Source: Bacteroidales bacterium (GTDB taxonomy: Bacteria; Bacteroidota; Bacteroidia; Bacteroidales; JAGOPY01). From it: 64,000 nucleotides of DNA. This document shows positions 7,587 to 16,969 of the stretch, one piece after another. The stretch spans positions 207,562 to 271,561 of the forward strand of contig JAGOPY010000002.1 in NCBI GenBank assembly GCA_017991835.1, in the 5' to 3' direction. Position 1 is the stretch's first letter; each line of letters starts with the position of its first letter. Below the pieces are notes generated by a model. That model made no database searches. It was not told the DNA's origin and saw only the letters and a list, made by a program, of their open reading frames with translations. The translations under genes were made by a program, and so were the position numbers.

Positions 7587-10460
7587 ATGACCAATCTTTA
7601 CACCTACTTGTCCAGACTATTTGTATTTGCATGGCTACCGGTAACTTTTTTACTTACTTTAAGCGCAAATGCACAAGTATTGCAGGTTTCCAGCAGTATT
7701 ACTCCAGAGCAGATGGTACAGGAGATATTGATCGGGGGAGGTGTCGAAACTTTCAACATTGAATATACCGGTAACAATATTTCCCGGGGAAAATTCTGGG
7801 GTGGTCCCGGAAATATCGGCATCGAGGAAGGGATAATCCTTACTTCAGGAGCCGTAACGGTTGCACCAGGCCCGAACAATAGCGGAAGTGCCGGGTCAAA
7901 TTCAAACCAGGGCAGTGATGCCGATCTGGTCCAGCTTTCGGGCACTTCCATCAATGATGCCTGTGTCCTGGAATTCGATTTTATCCCTCAATCAACAGTC
8001 GTTACTTTTAAGTATTGTTTTGGATCGGAAGAGTACCACGAATATGTGGACCAGTATAACGATGCTTTCGGATTTTTTATCAGCGGACCGGGGATTACGG
8101 GTCCCTATTCCAATAACAGCAAAAATATTGCTTTAATCCCGCTTACTAATATTCCTGTGACAATCAACACTGTTAATTGCGGCAACCCTTACAATTGCCA
8201 GGAAGAGTGCGATAATTGCCAGTATTTCGTCAATAACACCCAGAATTTTGTCCAGTACGACGCCTTCACTAAACCCCTGGTTGCCTGGGCGAATGTCATT
8301 CCCTGTGAAACATACCATATCAAGCTGGCCATCGGCGATGGTATCGATCACGCATATGATTCGGGGGTTTTCCTCGAAAAGAATAGCTTTTCGAGCGTAG
8401 GCATTGCCTCCCAGGAAGAATATACGGAGCCTGAATTTGAGTTCGCCATTGAAGGCTGCAATAATGTGACGATCGACTTTCAAATGTCGATACAACCGGA
8501 TGCCGATTTATATTTGCCGCTGATGATCTCCGGGTCGGCAATTAACGGGGTCGACTACGAGGAAATTTCAGATTCTTTATTTTTCCCCCAGGGCTACAGC
8601 CAGACGTCCATCGATATTATAACTATTGCCGATGGTATCACCGAATGGAATGAAAATATCCGTCTTGTCTTTAATTCTTCACTTTGCGGCATCGATTATG
8701 ATACGATCAATATCGGGCATCAGGATTATAAACTGAATCTGAATATGACACCCGACACGACGATAAACTGTGCCACAGATGCCTATATCGGTGTCAACAG
8801 CATTATAGGATTCGGGCCCTACGACTTTGTCTGGAGCACGGGCGATACTACACCGTTTATCACGGTGAGCCCTTTGATTACGACAACATATTATGTAACC
8901 TGCCTGGCGCTTTGTGATTCGTTAACCGTCGATAGCGTGACGGTTTTTGTCGACGGTCCCGAAAGCCATGCGGGCCAGGATCAGAGTATTCCGTACGGAA
9001 CCACTACAACCCTGCAAGGATCGGCCAGCCAGGGCTCCGGTGAATATACCTATAGCTGGGAACCGGCAGCTTTGCTTGTTGATCCTGCCAGCCCGACGCC
9101 CACTACCTTACAGATGGAGCAGACAACGCAGTTCACACTGACCGTAACCGATCTTGCCGGTAATTGCCAGGATCTGGATGCCATGATGCTATATGTGACC
9201 GGTGGCCCGTTGAACGTAGGCCCCATGGCTTCACCGGCCGAAATTTGTGTGGGCGAATATTCGCAACTGGCGGCCAATGCCGGCGGAGGCTCCGAGAACT
9301 ATACATATACATGGACTTCCAATCCCCCGGGATTCAGCTCAGATATTCCTGACCCTGTCGTTCAACCCAGTATCAACACAACTTACCATGTGACGGTCAA
9401 CGACGGATACAATTCTGTTCAGGGCCAGGTACTCGTACATGTGAACGCACTTCCGATCCCCGAGGCCGGAGAAAACGACACGATCTGGTATGGTACTATC
9501 GGCAAACTTTACGGATCAGCCATTCCGGGCGGAAGCACTTATTCTTATTCCTGGGAGCCTGCCGATTCGCTGATCAACCCGACCGCACAGAACCCGACTA
9601 CTTATAAGCTTCATTCTACCAACCAGTTCTGGCTGACGGTTACCGATCTGAATACAGGCTGCGTGTCGGCAGATCCCGATCCGGTGAGCGTTGTTGTTAA
9701 CGGCGGGCCGCTGGCAGTAACTATTTCGACTCCCGATAACCTCATTTGCCTCGGCGATTCTACCCAGTTATTTGCCATCCCGTCGGGCGGAAACCAGGTG
9801 TACCATTACAACTGGAGTTCCATTCCTCCCGGCATGGATGATACTACTTCATCCGTTATAGTTTCTCCTTCCGTTAATACGACTTACAAAGTTGAAATCT
9901 TCGACGAATTTAATTATACCCATACGGAGATGTTAGTAGCCGTAGCGCCGGCTCCCATAGTAACCCTGGGAGCAGACCGGATTGTATGCCCGCTTGATTC
10001 ATTGGTCTTATCCTCCAATGCCATTGGTAATTTTTACTGGTCTAATGGATCCACAGATCAATCCATTATTATAGGCAGTACCGGGATCGGTTTTGATATC
10101 CGGACGGTCTGGCTGAATGTCGAAAATGAAAATGGTTGTATTGGAACCGATACCATCCAGATTGTTTTTGATTTTACCCAGTGCTCCGGTGTTGATGAAC
10201 TTGAAAATACCCCTTACCTGTACCTTTATCCCAACCCGACTTCAGGAATTGTTTATTATGAGTGTGGCGGGCTGGGAGAACATATCGGAATTGAAGTTTC
10301 CGACCTGCAGGGAAACCGGATTTACAACGGGAATATTGTCGCTTTACCCGGAAAAGTTCACAAAGGTTCCCTATCTTTGGAGGGATTTTCAAAAGGAATT
10401 TATTTATTTAAGCTGATCTCCGACAACGATGTCATGGTCAGAAAAGTTTTATTGCAGTAG
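7587..10460 (+). CDS. Secreted choice-of-anchor-L / PKD-repeat protein with T9SS sorting domain
   Basis: A 957-residue exported surface or secreted protein, probably an adhesin or structural protein. Order: signal peptide (about 1-29); choice-of-anchor L domain (about 35-275) with its FCFGSEEY-like core seen as YCFGSEEYHEY and a cysteine cluster near residues 200-215; a Calx-beta-like segment (about 280-370); then several Ig/PKD-like repeats of 80-90 residues with recurring SYSWEPA and TTYKVEI/TTYHVTV strands; and a type-A T9SS C-terminal domain beginning YLYPNPTSG and ending in KVLLQ. The repeats are imperfect and look like internal duplication. It has its own promoter and is followed after 11 bases by GAPDH, though a functional link is unlikely. 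No enzymatic motif is visible. Confidence 0.85.
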   Translation: MTNLYTYLSRLFVFAWLPVTFLLTLSANAQVLQVSSSITPEQMVQEILIGGGVETFNIEYTGNNISRGKFWGGPGNIGIEEGIILTSGAVTVAPGPNNSGSAGSNSNQGSDADLVQLSGTSINDACVLEFDFIPQSTVVTFKYCFGSEEYHEYVDQYNDAFGFFISGPGITGPYSNNSKNIALIPLTNIPVTINTVNCGNPYNCQEECDNCQYFVNNTQNFVQYDAFTKPLVAWANVIPCETYHIKLAIGDGIDHAYDSGVFLEKNSFSSVGIASQEEYTEPEFEFAIEGCNNVTIDFQMSIQPDADLYLPLMISGSAINGVDYEEISDSLFFPQGYSQTSIDIITIADGITEWNENIRLVFNSSLCGIDYDTINIGHQDYKLNLNMTPDTTINCATDAYIGVNSIIGFGPYDFVWSTGDTTPFITVSPLITTTYYVTCLALCDSLTVDSVTVFVDGPESHAGQDQSIPYGTTTTLQGSASQGSGEYTYSWEPAALLVDPASPTPTTLQMEQTTQFTLTVTDLAGNCQDLDAMMLYVTGGPLNVGPMASPAEICVGEYSQLAANAGGGSENYTYTWTSNPPGFSSDIPDPVVQPSINTTYHVTVNDGYNSVQGQVLVHVNALPIPEAGENDTIWYGTIGKLYGSAIPGGSTYSYSWEPADSLINPTAQNPTTYKLHSTNQFWLTVTDLNTGCVSADPDPVSVVVNGGPLAVTISTPDNLICLGDSTQLFAIPSGGNQVYHYNWSSIPPGMDDTTSSVIVSPSVNTTYKVEIFDEFNYTHTEMLVAVAPAPIVTLGADRIVCPLDSLVLSSNAIGNFYWSNGSTDQSIIIGSTGIGFDIRTVWLNVENENGCIGTDTIQIVFDFTQCSGVDELENTPYLYLYPNPTSGIVYYECGGLGEHIGIEVSDLQGNRIYNGNIVALPGKVHKGSLSLEGFSKGIYLFKLISDNDVMVRKVLLQ

Positions 10461-10471
10461 GTAATATTTTC

Positions 10472-11485
10472 ATGACAAAAATTAAGGTTGCGATTAATGG
10501 GTTTGGGCGAATTGGAAGGATTACCTTCAGGAAATTAATCGAGAATAACCGGATGGAAGTGGTGGCGGTCAATGACCTTGCTGATTCTGCCACCCTGGCC
10601 CATCTCCTCAGGTATGATTCGGTCCACGGACGGTTCCCCGGTACCGTAATTAACAATGGAGACCATTTCCTGGTAAATGGTTCCAGGATACTTGTCTATA
10701 ATGTTAAGAATCCAGGCGATCTGCCATGGAATCAATTGGGTATCGACGTGGTCATTGAGTCTACTGGCCGGTTTGTCTCCCGGCAGGATGCCATACGGCA
10801 TGTGACCGAAGCGGGTGCACGAAAGGTTATCATATCCGCTCCGACGAAAACAGAAAGCGATGATGTTACCTACGTTGTGTTGGGTGTAAATGAGGAGATT
10901 ATCGACCGGAACGAAGTCATTATTTCCAATGCATCCTGCACTACAAACAATGTTGCACCGCTAATCATGATTCTCGACAGGTATTGGGGGATAGAACGGG
11001 CATTTATCACCACGGTGCATTCCTATACCAGAGACCAGAACCTGATCGATGCGCCACACAAAGATCTTCGCCGGGCCAGGGCCGCCGCAACTTCAATTGT
11101 CCCTACAACCACCGGCGCTGCCAAAGCCGCTACCCGCATCTTCCCCCACCTTAAATCCAACCTGGGCGGAGCCGGCATTCGAGTGCCTGTCGCAGACGGC
11201 TCCCTGACCGACCTGACCTGCACCTTGCGTCATCCAACCACACGGGAGGAGATCAATTTGAAATTCCAGGAGGCGTCGCAAACTTACCTGGCCGGGATAC
11301 TGGAATACACCGAAGATCCGATCGTTTCAGTTGATATTATCGGAAATACACATTCTGCCGTTTTTGATGCCGGCCTTACGGCTGTACTTGGAGAAAAAAA
11401 TAAGCTTGTCAAAGTTGTGGCCTGGTACGATAACGAAATGGGATACGCCGCCAGGCTGGTAGAACTGGTTGAAAAATTTGCCTGA
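10472..11485 (+). CDS. gap: Type I glyceraldehyde-3-phosphate dehydrogenase
   Basis: This enzyme oxidises glyceraldehyde-3-phosphate to 1,3-bisphosphoglycerate with NAD(P)+ in glycolysis and gluconeogenesis. The protein has 337 residues, the usual length. The Rossmann motif INGFGRIGR opens the N-terminus, and the active-site cysteine is C156 in SNASCTTNN. The usual second cysteine of SCTTNC is replaced by Asn, a variant found in one GAPDH subgroup; catalysis uses only the first cysteine. The C-terminal WYDNEMGYA motif is intact. folK starts 7 bases downstream, so the two are probably co-transcribed. Confidence 0.95.
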   Translation: MTKIKVAINGFGRIGRITFRKLIENNRMEVVAVNDLADSATLAHLLRYDSVHGRFPGTVINNGDHFLVNGSRILVYNVKNPGDLPWNQLGIDVVIESTGRFVSRQDAIRHVTEAGARKVIISAPTKTESDDVTYVVLGVNEEIIDRNEVIISNASCTTNNVAPLIMILDRYWGIERAFITTVHSYTRDQNLIDAPHKDLRRARAAATSIVPTTTGAAKAATRIFPHLKSNLGGAGIRVPVADGSLTDLTCTLRHPTTREEINLKFQEASQTYLAGILEYTEDPIVSVDIIGNTHSAVFDAGLTAVLGEKNKLVKVVAWYDNEMGYAARLVELVEKFA

Positions 11486-11492
11486 CCTGCCT

Positions 11493-11987
11493 ATGAATAC
11501 GGTGTATCTGCTTTTAGGAGGAAATATGGATGACCGGGCCGCCTGGCTGGAAAAGGCGAAGGATGAAATTTATCTGTCGATCGGAAAAATTGTAGCCCAA
11601 TCGTCACTCTATGAGTCTGAACCCTGGGGTTTTCAGGCTGAGAAATGTTTTCTCAACCAGGTCGTTAAAACGGAAACGGACATGGAGCCGGATGAGATAC
11701 TTAACGAAATCTTATCTATCGAGAATAAGCTGGGTAGAATCCGGAATAATGCCGAAACGTATCAATCGAGGACTATTGATATTGATATCCTTTTTTATAA
11801 TGACCAGATTGTTACCGAGAAGAATCTGGTTATTCCACACCCAAAGATAGAGGAGAGGATGTTCACCCTTGTACCCCTGGCCGAACTTGATCAATCCTTT
11901 GTTCACCCCGCAAGCCGGAAGACAATCTCACAACTGATCAGGGAGTGCCATGATCCGGGATCTGTTTATCTTTATAATCCCGCTTAA
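11493..11987 (+). CDS. folK: 2-amino-4-hydroxy-6-hydroxymethyldihydropteridine diphosphokinase
   Basis: FolK transfers pyrophosphate from ATP to 6-hydroxymethyl-dihydropterin in folate synthesis. The start is placed at the ATG at 11493 because the family begins with the LLLGGN strand a few residues in; an upstream in-frame ATG at 11469 overlaps the GAPDH end. The protein is about 164 residues. Signature segments are SSLYESEPWGF, ENKLGRIR and SRTIDIDILFYND, all typical HPPK motifs including the DIDIL metal site. The deoxynucleoside kinase starts 4 bases after the stop, so the three genes from gap form a likely operon. Confidence 0.95.
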   Translation: MNTVYLLLGGNMDDRAAWLEKAKDEIYLSIGKIVAQSSLYESEPWGFQAEKCFLNQVVKTETDMEPDEILNEILSIENKLGRIRNNAETYQSRTIDIDILFYNDQIVTEKNLVIPHPKIEERMFTLVPLAELDQSFVHPASRKTISQLIRECHDPGSVYLYNPA

Positions 11988-11991
11988 TGCT

Positions 11992-12639
11992 ATGAACCAG
12001 TCATTGCTGAAATATAACTTCATCGCCATCGAAGGCAATATAGGAGCCGGTAAAACAACATTAGCCACCCGGTTATCGGATGATTTTAATACCCGTTTAA
12101 TACTTGAAAGGTTCGAAAACAACTCTTTTCTTCCAAAATTTTACGAACAACCGGAAGCATTTGCCTTTCCACTGGAGATGTCTTTCCTCGCCGACCGTTA
12201 TCAGCAATTGAAGGATAAGCTTGCCATGCCGGAACTCTTCTCCTCCCAGACCATTTCTGATTATTTTATCGATAAATCATTGATCTTTGCCAGGAATAAC
12301 CTGGGACCAGATGAGTTCAACCTGTATGCCCGCCTTTTTCAGATCATCAGCGCTTTTCTTCCCAGGCCAGATTTACTGGTATACTTGTACCTGGATATTG
12401 ATGGTCTCCTGAAAAATATCAAAAAGCGGGGGAGGGATTATGAACAAAACATTCAGCCCGGGTACCTCGAGCAGATCCAGATGGGTTATTTAAACCATTT
12501 CCGTGTCCTTACCGGGATGAGAATACTGATCATCGATACCGGAAGGGTAGACTTCATGGAGAATGAATCCGATTACAGGTCCTTCCTGGAAATCATCAAT
12601 ATGGACTACGAGCCGGGAATACACCGGATCCTGCTATAA
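11992..12639 (+). CDS. Deoxynucleoside kinase (first of two)
   Basis: A dNK/dGK-family kinase that phosphorylates deoxynucleosides in salvage. From the ATG at 11992 it has 215 residues; the longer frame from 11950 overlaps folK and is not used. The P-loop GNIGAGKT is at residues 15-22, an ERF(ENN) segment follows, and a lid-like KKRGRDYE is near nt 12425. A second, clearly related kinase is encoded at 25280-25894; Bacteroidota often carry such pairs with different base preference, but which base each prefers is not decided by the sequence here. Confidence 0.88.
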   Translation: MNQSLLKYNFIAIEGNIGAGKTTLATRLSDDFNTRLILERFENNSFLPKFYEQPEAFAFPLEMSFLADRYQQLKDKLAMPELFSSQTISDYFIDKSLIFARNNLGPDEFNLYARLFQIISAFLPRPDLLVYLYLDIDGLLKNIKKRGRDYEQNIQPGYLEQIQMGYLNHFRVLTGMRILIIDTGRVDFMENESDYRSFLEIINMDYEPGIHRILL

Positions 12640-12671
12640 AAAAAAGAGGCTGCCATTAAAATGACAGCCTC
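12634..12671 (-). terminator. Intrinsic terminator of the OmpA/TPR gene
   Basis: A 7-bp stem GAGGCTG/CAGCCTC, extended by three inner pairs across a mismatch, lies between the convergent genes. On the minus strand it is followed by a run of eight T, so it ends the OmpA/TPR transcript; on the plus strand the T-tract is weak. Confidence 0.8.
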
Positions 12672-12691
12672 CTTGGTTTAGTACCATCGCC

Positions 12692-15112
12692 TTATTTTAC
12701 AAGGCTCGTAAAGTTAGGATCTGTGAAATATTTGATGAATTCCCTGTCGATTTGAGCTTCGGCTTTATAGGCCTCATTCATCTGGATGGCTTTGCCGAGG
12801 TTTTCGAACAACATACCGGTATTGCTTGTCCTTGATCCGAGAATGGCCATCAGGTAATGGGTCTGTGCATCCTTGGAAGCGCAATCCAGCTGCTTCTGTG
12901 CCGGCGGGTAATTCTTCTGTGCGATGTAAGCCAGGGCCACATTGTAATCACAGGTCTTATTCCCGAATTTGCTCAGTGCTTTGCCGTATTCGCCTTTATA
13001 AATATGGATCACACCCAGGTTGTAATCGGCGTTCGTTCCGAGCTGGCCTGCTTTGGTAAAGTGCTCTTCCGCTTTAGCAATATCTCCCTCTAAGCCATAC
13101 ACAATTCCGAGGTTGTTGTGTACCTCTCCGCTGTTGGCATTAAGGGCGGCAGCTTTTTCAAGATGGGCTTTGGCAGCCTTTGTGTCACCCATTCCGACTT
13201 CAATGGCGCCGGCGTTTGCATAGCCCTTGTAGCTGTCGGGGAATATGTTGATGGCCGATTTGTAGATATCGAGCTTGACTTTATTGTCTTGTTGCAGCGA
13301 AGCAGCATAAAGAAGTTCTTTTTCGTTCAGGTCACCCGGTTTTGTCGTTGACAGGGCGATGATCTCTTCGTCGGTTCTCCTGGGTTCATAGCAATTGACC
13401 ACGATCTCAGCCCTTCTTAGCGGGGCAAGGAGTTTGGCTTCGATTTCAGGATAGATCTTGATCATATTTCTGATTTCTTCTTCTTTCTTGGCCGGTGTAC
13501 CCGCTGAATTGATCACATTCAGGATGCTGCTCTTTTCCTTGATATCGGAAGCCTGGAGCGCGGCGATGAATCCGTTCCAGTCAGGTCCGTGGTGCAGCAG
13601 GTTGTACCTGATCTCTTTTTCAGCATCTTTGATGGTAAGCTTGGTTCCTTTGGCTTTGATCAGACCTTTAATCTTGTCAACAATAAACTTGTGGCCTGTC
13701 TTGGTTCTGTTCTCCGACAGTCCCTGGTTGAAAGTCTCTTCCCCTTCGGGAGATGCCCAGCCATCGATGCTGATATCTTTGATCTGGTAACCCAGGTTGA
13801 TAAAGTCATACAGCTCGGTAAATTTCGCTTTGTTTTCGTCCAGCTTGTTCAGTGGCAGATTCATATTCAGGTTATGCTTGTTCACCTCGAAATAGAGGTT
13901 TGCCTGTTTGCTGATGATGACCTCTTTCACATAACCGTGGGGGACGATGGAACCTGTTTTGCTAAACGCAAACCGGCTCGGTGTAACGATGACGCCGTCA
14001 GCCACTTTGCGGGCCGGCAGTTCGATATTCTTCTTGTAACCGAGTACATCTTCCTTTTTCAGATCAGCCGGAAGGTCTTCCTTCGGGACAAAGATGATGG
14101 GCTCAAGGATAAGTTCTGCAGCACGGCAGCTTTCATTGTAATCCACCACGGTTTCATAGGTGAAGGATCCGCCGTCTTTGGAAATTACGATTCCTTCTCC
14201 GCCGACCGAAGTACCTTTCAGCAGGATGGGTTTCATCGGGATGCGCGTGCCGTCGCAAACCAGGACCGGCTCAGCCCACATCGCGGCTTTCGGATGGAAA
14301 TAGCCTTCCGGGAAATTGCCGGTGATCTTCACCGGGACTTTTCCTCCGTGGGCTTCCAGCGGATCGGGTTCAGCCTTGAAGGTGACGGTCTCGAAATTCT
14401 TCGCCATCTTCTTCAGCGGATCGCCCTGGCCGAATTTGTAAGTTACGCCAACAGAGGCGTAGCTGTAAAGATCCCATGTTTCCAGCTTGCTTTTTGCAAG
14501 AGGATTACCGGGATTATACAGGTCAAATTTATCTGTCTCGGTCAGGTTCATGATCCATTCGACATTCAGGTCCCACTTGGGAGCCAGATGAAATGCCCCA
14601 CCAATGCCGCTGTTATATTCGGCGTAGATCCTGTAATCGGTTTCAACATCTTTATCTTTGGCCTGCACCTGTCCGTAACCGTGGGCGCTGTATATATCCA
14701 GCAAACGGTCGCCGCGGTATCCGGAAATCAGGTTACTCCAGTTGATGGTCACATCCAGATGGTAATCGAACAGATTATTGCTGAATGTGTTGCCATCCCA
14801 GTCGCCCGACACTTTGCCGGCAGCGCCTTTAATCCTGACACCCCAGATCGGTTTGAACTGCCAGCCGAAACTGCCGCCGTAACCCAATCCGATGCCGTCA
14901 AAGCCGAAGAACCTGTTCTCAGCTACGTCGGTGTGGTTGAACATCCCACCAATGTTGCCGTTCAGATAAAAATAATGTTTGAAATCTTGTCTCTTCTCTT
15001 TGCGGGTCTCTTTGGTCTGGTCGCCCTGGTCCTGTGCATACGTCAGAACCGGCAAAATGCCAATCATTACGGCAATGAGGCATTTGAATAAGAAATTGTA
15101 GGCTTTTCTCAT
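12692..15112 (-). CDS. Outer-membrane OmpA-like protein with N-terminal barrel and C-terminal TPRs
   Basis: An 806-residue envelope protein. A signal peptide (about 1-26) is followed by a region of alternating aromatic strands (about 30-230) that looks like a beta barrel or porin-like sheet, then Ig-like sheet segments, an OmpA-type peptidoglycan-binding module (about 395-490, with SIDGWASPEG near 447 and a following NRTKTGH-like helix), and three to four TPR units (about 625-740). Such proteins anchor the outer membrane to peptidoglycan in Bacteroidota. The TPRs suggest protein partners in the periplasm. It is monocistronic, with a -7 box at 15158-15165 and a strong terminator. No sorting domain is present. 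Function beyond anchoring is inferred. Confidence 0.8.
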   Translation of the reverse strand: MRKAYNFLFKCLIAVMIGILPVLTYAQDQGDQTKETRKEKRQDFKHYFYLNGNIGGMFNHTDVAENRFFGFDGIGLGYGGSFGWQFKPIWGVRIKGAAGKVSGDWDGNTFSNNLFDYHLDVTINWSNLISGYRGDRLLDIYSAHGYGQVQAKDKDVETDYRIYAEYNSGIGGAFHLAPKWDLNVEWIMNLTETDKFDLYNPGNPLAKSKLETWDLYSYASVGVTYKFGQGDPLKKMAKNFETVTFKAEPDPLEAHGGKVPVKITGNFPEGYFHPKAAMWAEPVLVCDGTRIPMKPILLKGTSVGGEGIVISKDGGSFTYETVVDYNESCRAAELILEPIIFVPKEDLPADLKKEDVLGYKKNIELPARKVADGVIVTPSRFAFSKTGSIVPHGYVKEVIISKQANLYFEVNKHNLNMNLPLNKLDENKAKFTELYDFINLGYQIKDISIDGWASPEGEETFNQGLSENRTKTGHKFIVDKIKGLIKAKGTKLTIKDAEKEIRYNLLHHGPDWNGFIAALQASDIKEKSSILNVINSAGTPAKKEEEIRNMIKIYPEIEAKLLAPLRRAEIVVNCYEPRRTDEEIIALSTTKPGDLNEKELLYAASLQQDNKVKLDIYKSAINIFPDSYKGYANAGAIEVGMGDTKAAKAHLEKAAALNANSGEVHNNLGIVYGLEGDIAKAEEHFTKAGQLGTNADYNLGVIHIYKGEYGKALSKFGNKTCDYNVALAYIAQKNYPPAQKQLDCASKDAQTHYLMAILGSRTSNTGMLFENLGKAIQMNEAYKAEAQIDREFIKYFTDPNFTSLVK

Positions 15113-15157
15113 ATGGATTAATTTTAAGTTTTTCGGGTTTCTTTTCTAATTTATTTG

Positions 15158-15165
15158 CAAATATA
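15158..15165 (-). promoter_or_regulatory. -7 promoter box of the OmpA/TPR gene
   Basis: The minus strand reads TATATTTG, about 45 bases upstream of the start at 15112, within an A/T-rich leader. Confidence 0.5.
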
Positions 15166-15298
15166 AACAGTTATATAAATAATCCAAAACTGTGATATGC
15201 TAAAAATAATGAATTTATCGCTGATAAAGTTAAAATTAAATTGAAATTTACCAGCAATAATATATCTGTAAATATAAATGATTTTTATAAACTCTTCC

Positions 15299-15340
15299 AT
15301 CGAACATCGAAAATCGTCAATCGAAAATCGAAAATCCTCA
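15299..15340. repeat. Six degenerate 7-bp tandem repeats (ATCGAAA type)
   Basis: Six units in exact 7-base register: ATCGAAC, ATCGAAA, ATCGTCA, ATCGAAA, ATCGAAA, ATCCTCA. The array fills the gap between the OmpA/TPR promoter and the 3' end of the ComM gene. No coding role is seen. Confidence 0.85.
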
Positions 15341-15343
15341 CAA

Positions 15344-16882
15344 CTAGCTCCCCCAGCTTTCCCTGTCCAGGCTACGGTATTGTATTGCTTCTGCCAGATG
15401 CTCTGTCAGGATTGAGGAACTGCTGTCGAGGTCGGCAATGGTCCGGGCTACTTTTAATATGCGGTTGTAAGCCCGCGCCGAAAGGTTGATCCTCTCCATT
15501 GCATTCTTAAGCAATACCTGCCCCTCTTCAGAAATCGCGCATAGTGAATGTAACTTCTTACTTGGGATCTGGGCGTTGCAATGAATCCCGTGCATCCCGC
15601 GGAACCGTTGTTCCTGGACCTTCCTGGCAGCGATCACCCGGTCGCGGATAACATGACTGGGTTCAGAGGCGGTAAAGTTGGTCAACTCACGGAAAGGTAC
15701 CGGCACCACTTCCACATGCAGATCGATCCGGTCGAGCAAAGGGCCGGAAATCTTATTCAGGTACTTCTGAACGTTCCCTGCCGAACAGGTACATTCCTGC
15801 GAAGGATGGTTGTAGTATCCGCACGGGCAGGGGTTCATCGCGGCTACCAGCATGAAGTTGGCGGGGAATTCAATAGCCGACCTGGCCCTTGAAATGGTGA
15901 TCACCCGCTCCTCCATCGGTTGCCTGAGCACCTCCAGCACGGATCGCTTAAATTCGGGCAGTTCATCCAGGAAAAGGACCCCGTTCTGGGCAAGAGAAAT
16001 CTCGCCAGGCTGGGGAAATGATCCTCCGCCTACCAGGCCGGCATCGCTGATGGTGTGATGCGGAGCCCGGAACGGCCTGACCGTGACCAGCGCATCATGA
16101 CGCCTTAACTTGCCGGCAACCGAGTGGATCTTGGTGGTTTCGAGTGCTTCCTCCAGGCTCAACGGAGGCAGGATTGAAGGAAGACGTTTGGCTAGCATGG
16201 TCTTCCCGGATCCCGGAGGGCCGATCAGTATCACATTATGTCCTCCGGCAGCTGAAATCTCCAGTGCCCGCTTGATGTTTTCCTGTCCTTTCACATCAGC
16301 GAAGTCAAACTCATAATTGTTTAAGTTTTTGAAAAACTCCTCCTCAATGTTAACTACAACAGGGTTGAGCTGTTTTTTGCCATTGAAGAAATCGATGATA
16401 TCCACGATGTTCTCCACACCGTAAACTTCAATTCCTTCAACAATGGCTGCTTCACGCGCATTGGCGGCCGGCAGGATAAGCCCGCTGAATTTTTTCCTCC
16501 GGGCTTCAATAGCAATAGGCAGTGCGCCTTTGATGGGCATAACCCCGCCATCGAGCGACAATTCTCCCATAATGATGTATTCGCTCACATGGTCGGTGAC
16601 CAGATTGCCATTTGCCCCCAGAATGCCCACAGCAATGGCCAGATCGTAAGACGAGCCTTCTTTTTTGATGTCCGCCGGGGCCAGGTTGATCACTATCTTT
16701 TTCCCGGGCACACGGTATCCGATGTAGCGCAGTGCGGCCTCTATCCGCTGGTGGCTCTCTTTTACCGCGCTGTCCGGTAATCCTACCATAAAAAAGTTTA
16801 TTCCCTGTTCGATGTTCACTTCAACAGTGACTGTAACGGCATTGATGCCATAGATGGCACAACCAAAAGTTTTAACGAGCAT
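15344..16882 (-). CDS. comM: YifB/ComM family AAA+ ATPase (Mg-chelatase-like)
   Basis: ComM-type ATPases are hexameric helicases that extend heteroduplex during natural transformation and recombination. The protein has 512 residues, the standard length. An N-terminal Lon-protease-like (ChlI) domain occupies about 1-170, the Walker A GPPGSGKT lies near residues 220-227, a Walker B LFLDELPEF near 305, and a C-terminal Mg-chelatase domain ends it. A CPCGYYNH...CTCS cysteine cluster, usual in this family, is at about nt 15790-15830. The gene stands alone here; a ComEC homologue occurs 37 kb away in the same window, in line with a transformation role, but this is inference. Confidence 0.92.
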   Translation of the reverse strand: MLVKTFGCAIYGINAVTVTVEVNIEQGINFFMVGLPDSAVKESHQRIEAALRYIGYRVPGKKIVINLAPADIKKEGSSYDLAIAVGILGANGNLVTDHVSEYIIMGELSLDGGVMPIKGALPIAIEARRKKFSGLILPAANAREAAIVEGIEVYGVENIVDIIDFFNGKKQLNPVVVNIEEEFFKNLNNYEFDFADVKGQENIKRALEISAAGGHNVILIGPPGSGKTMLAKRLPSILPPLSLEEALETTKIHSVAGKLRRHDALVTVRPFRAPHHTISDAGLVGGGSFPQPGEISLAQNGVLFLDELPEFKRSVLEVLRQPMEERVITISRARSAIEFPANFMLVAAMNPCPCGYYNHPSQECTCSAGNVQKYLNKISGPLLDRIDLHVEVVPVPFRELTNFTASEPSHVIRDRVIAARKVQEQRFRGMHGIHCNAQIPSKKLHSLCAISEEGQVLLKNAMERINLSARAYNRILKVARTIADLDSSSSILTEHLAEAIQYRSLDRESWGS

Positions 16883-16969
16883 ATTTCTCCGGATTTAAAG
16901 TTTCAGACTCTGATTTCTTTATCTTAATCCGGAAAACGGGTAAAAAATACCCGGTAGGTGAGAATTATT

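Noticed and set aside
13589..15091. Long open frame (about 500 codons) on the plus strand
   Set aside because: It is antisense to the OmpA/TPR gene, has no signal, motif or promoter, and its composition follows from codon bias of the real gene.
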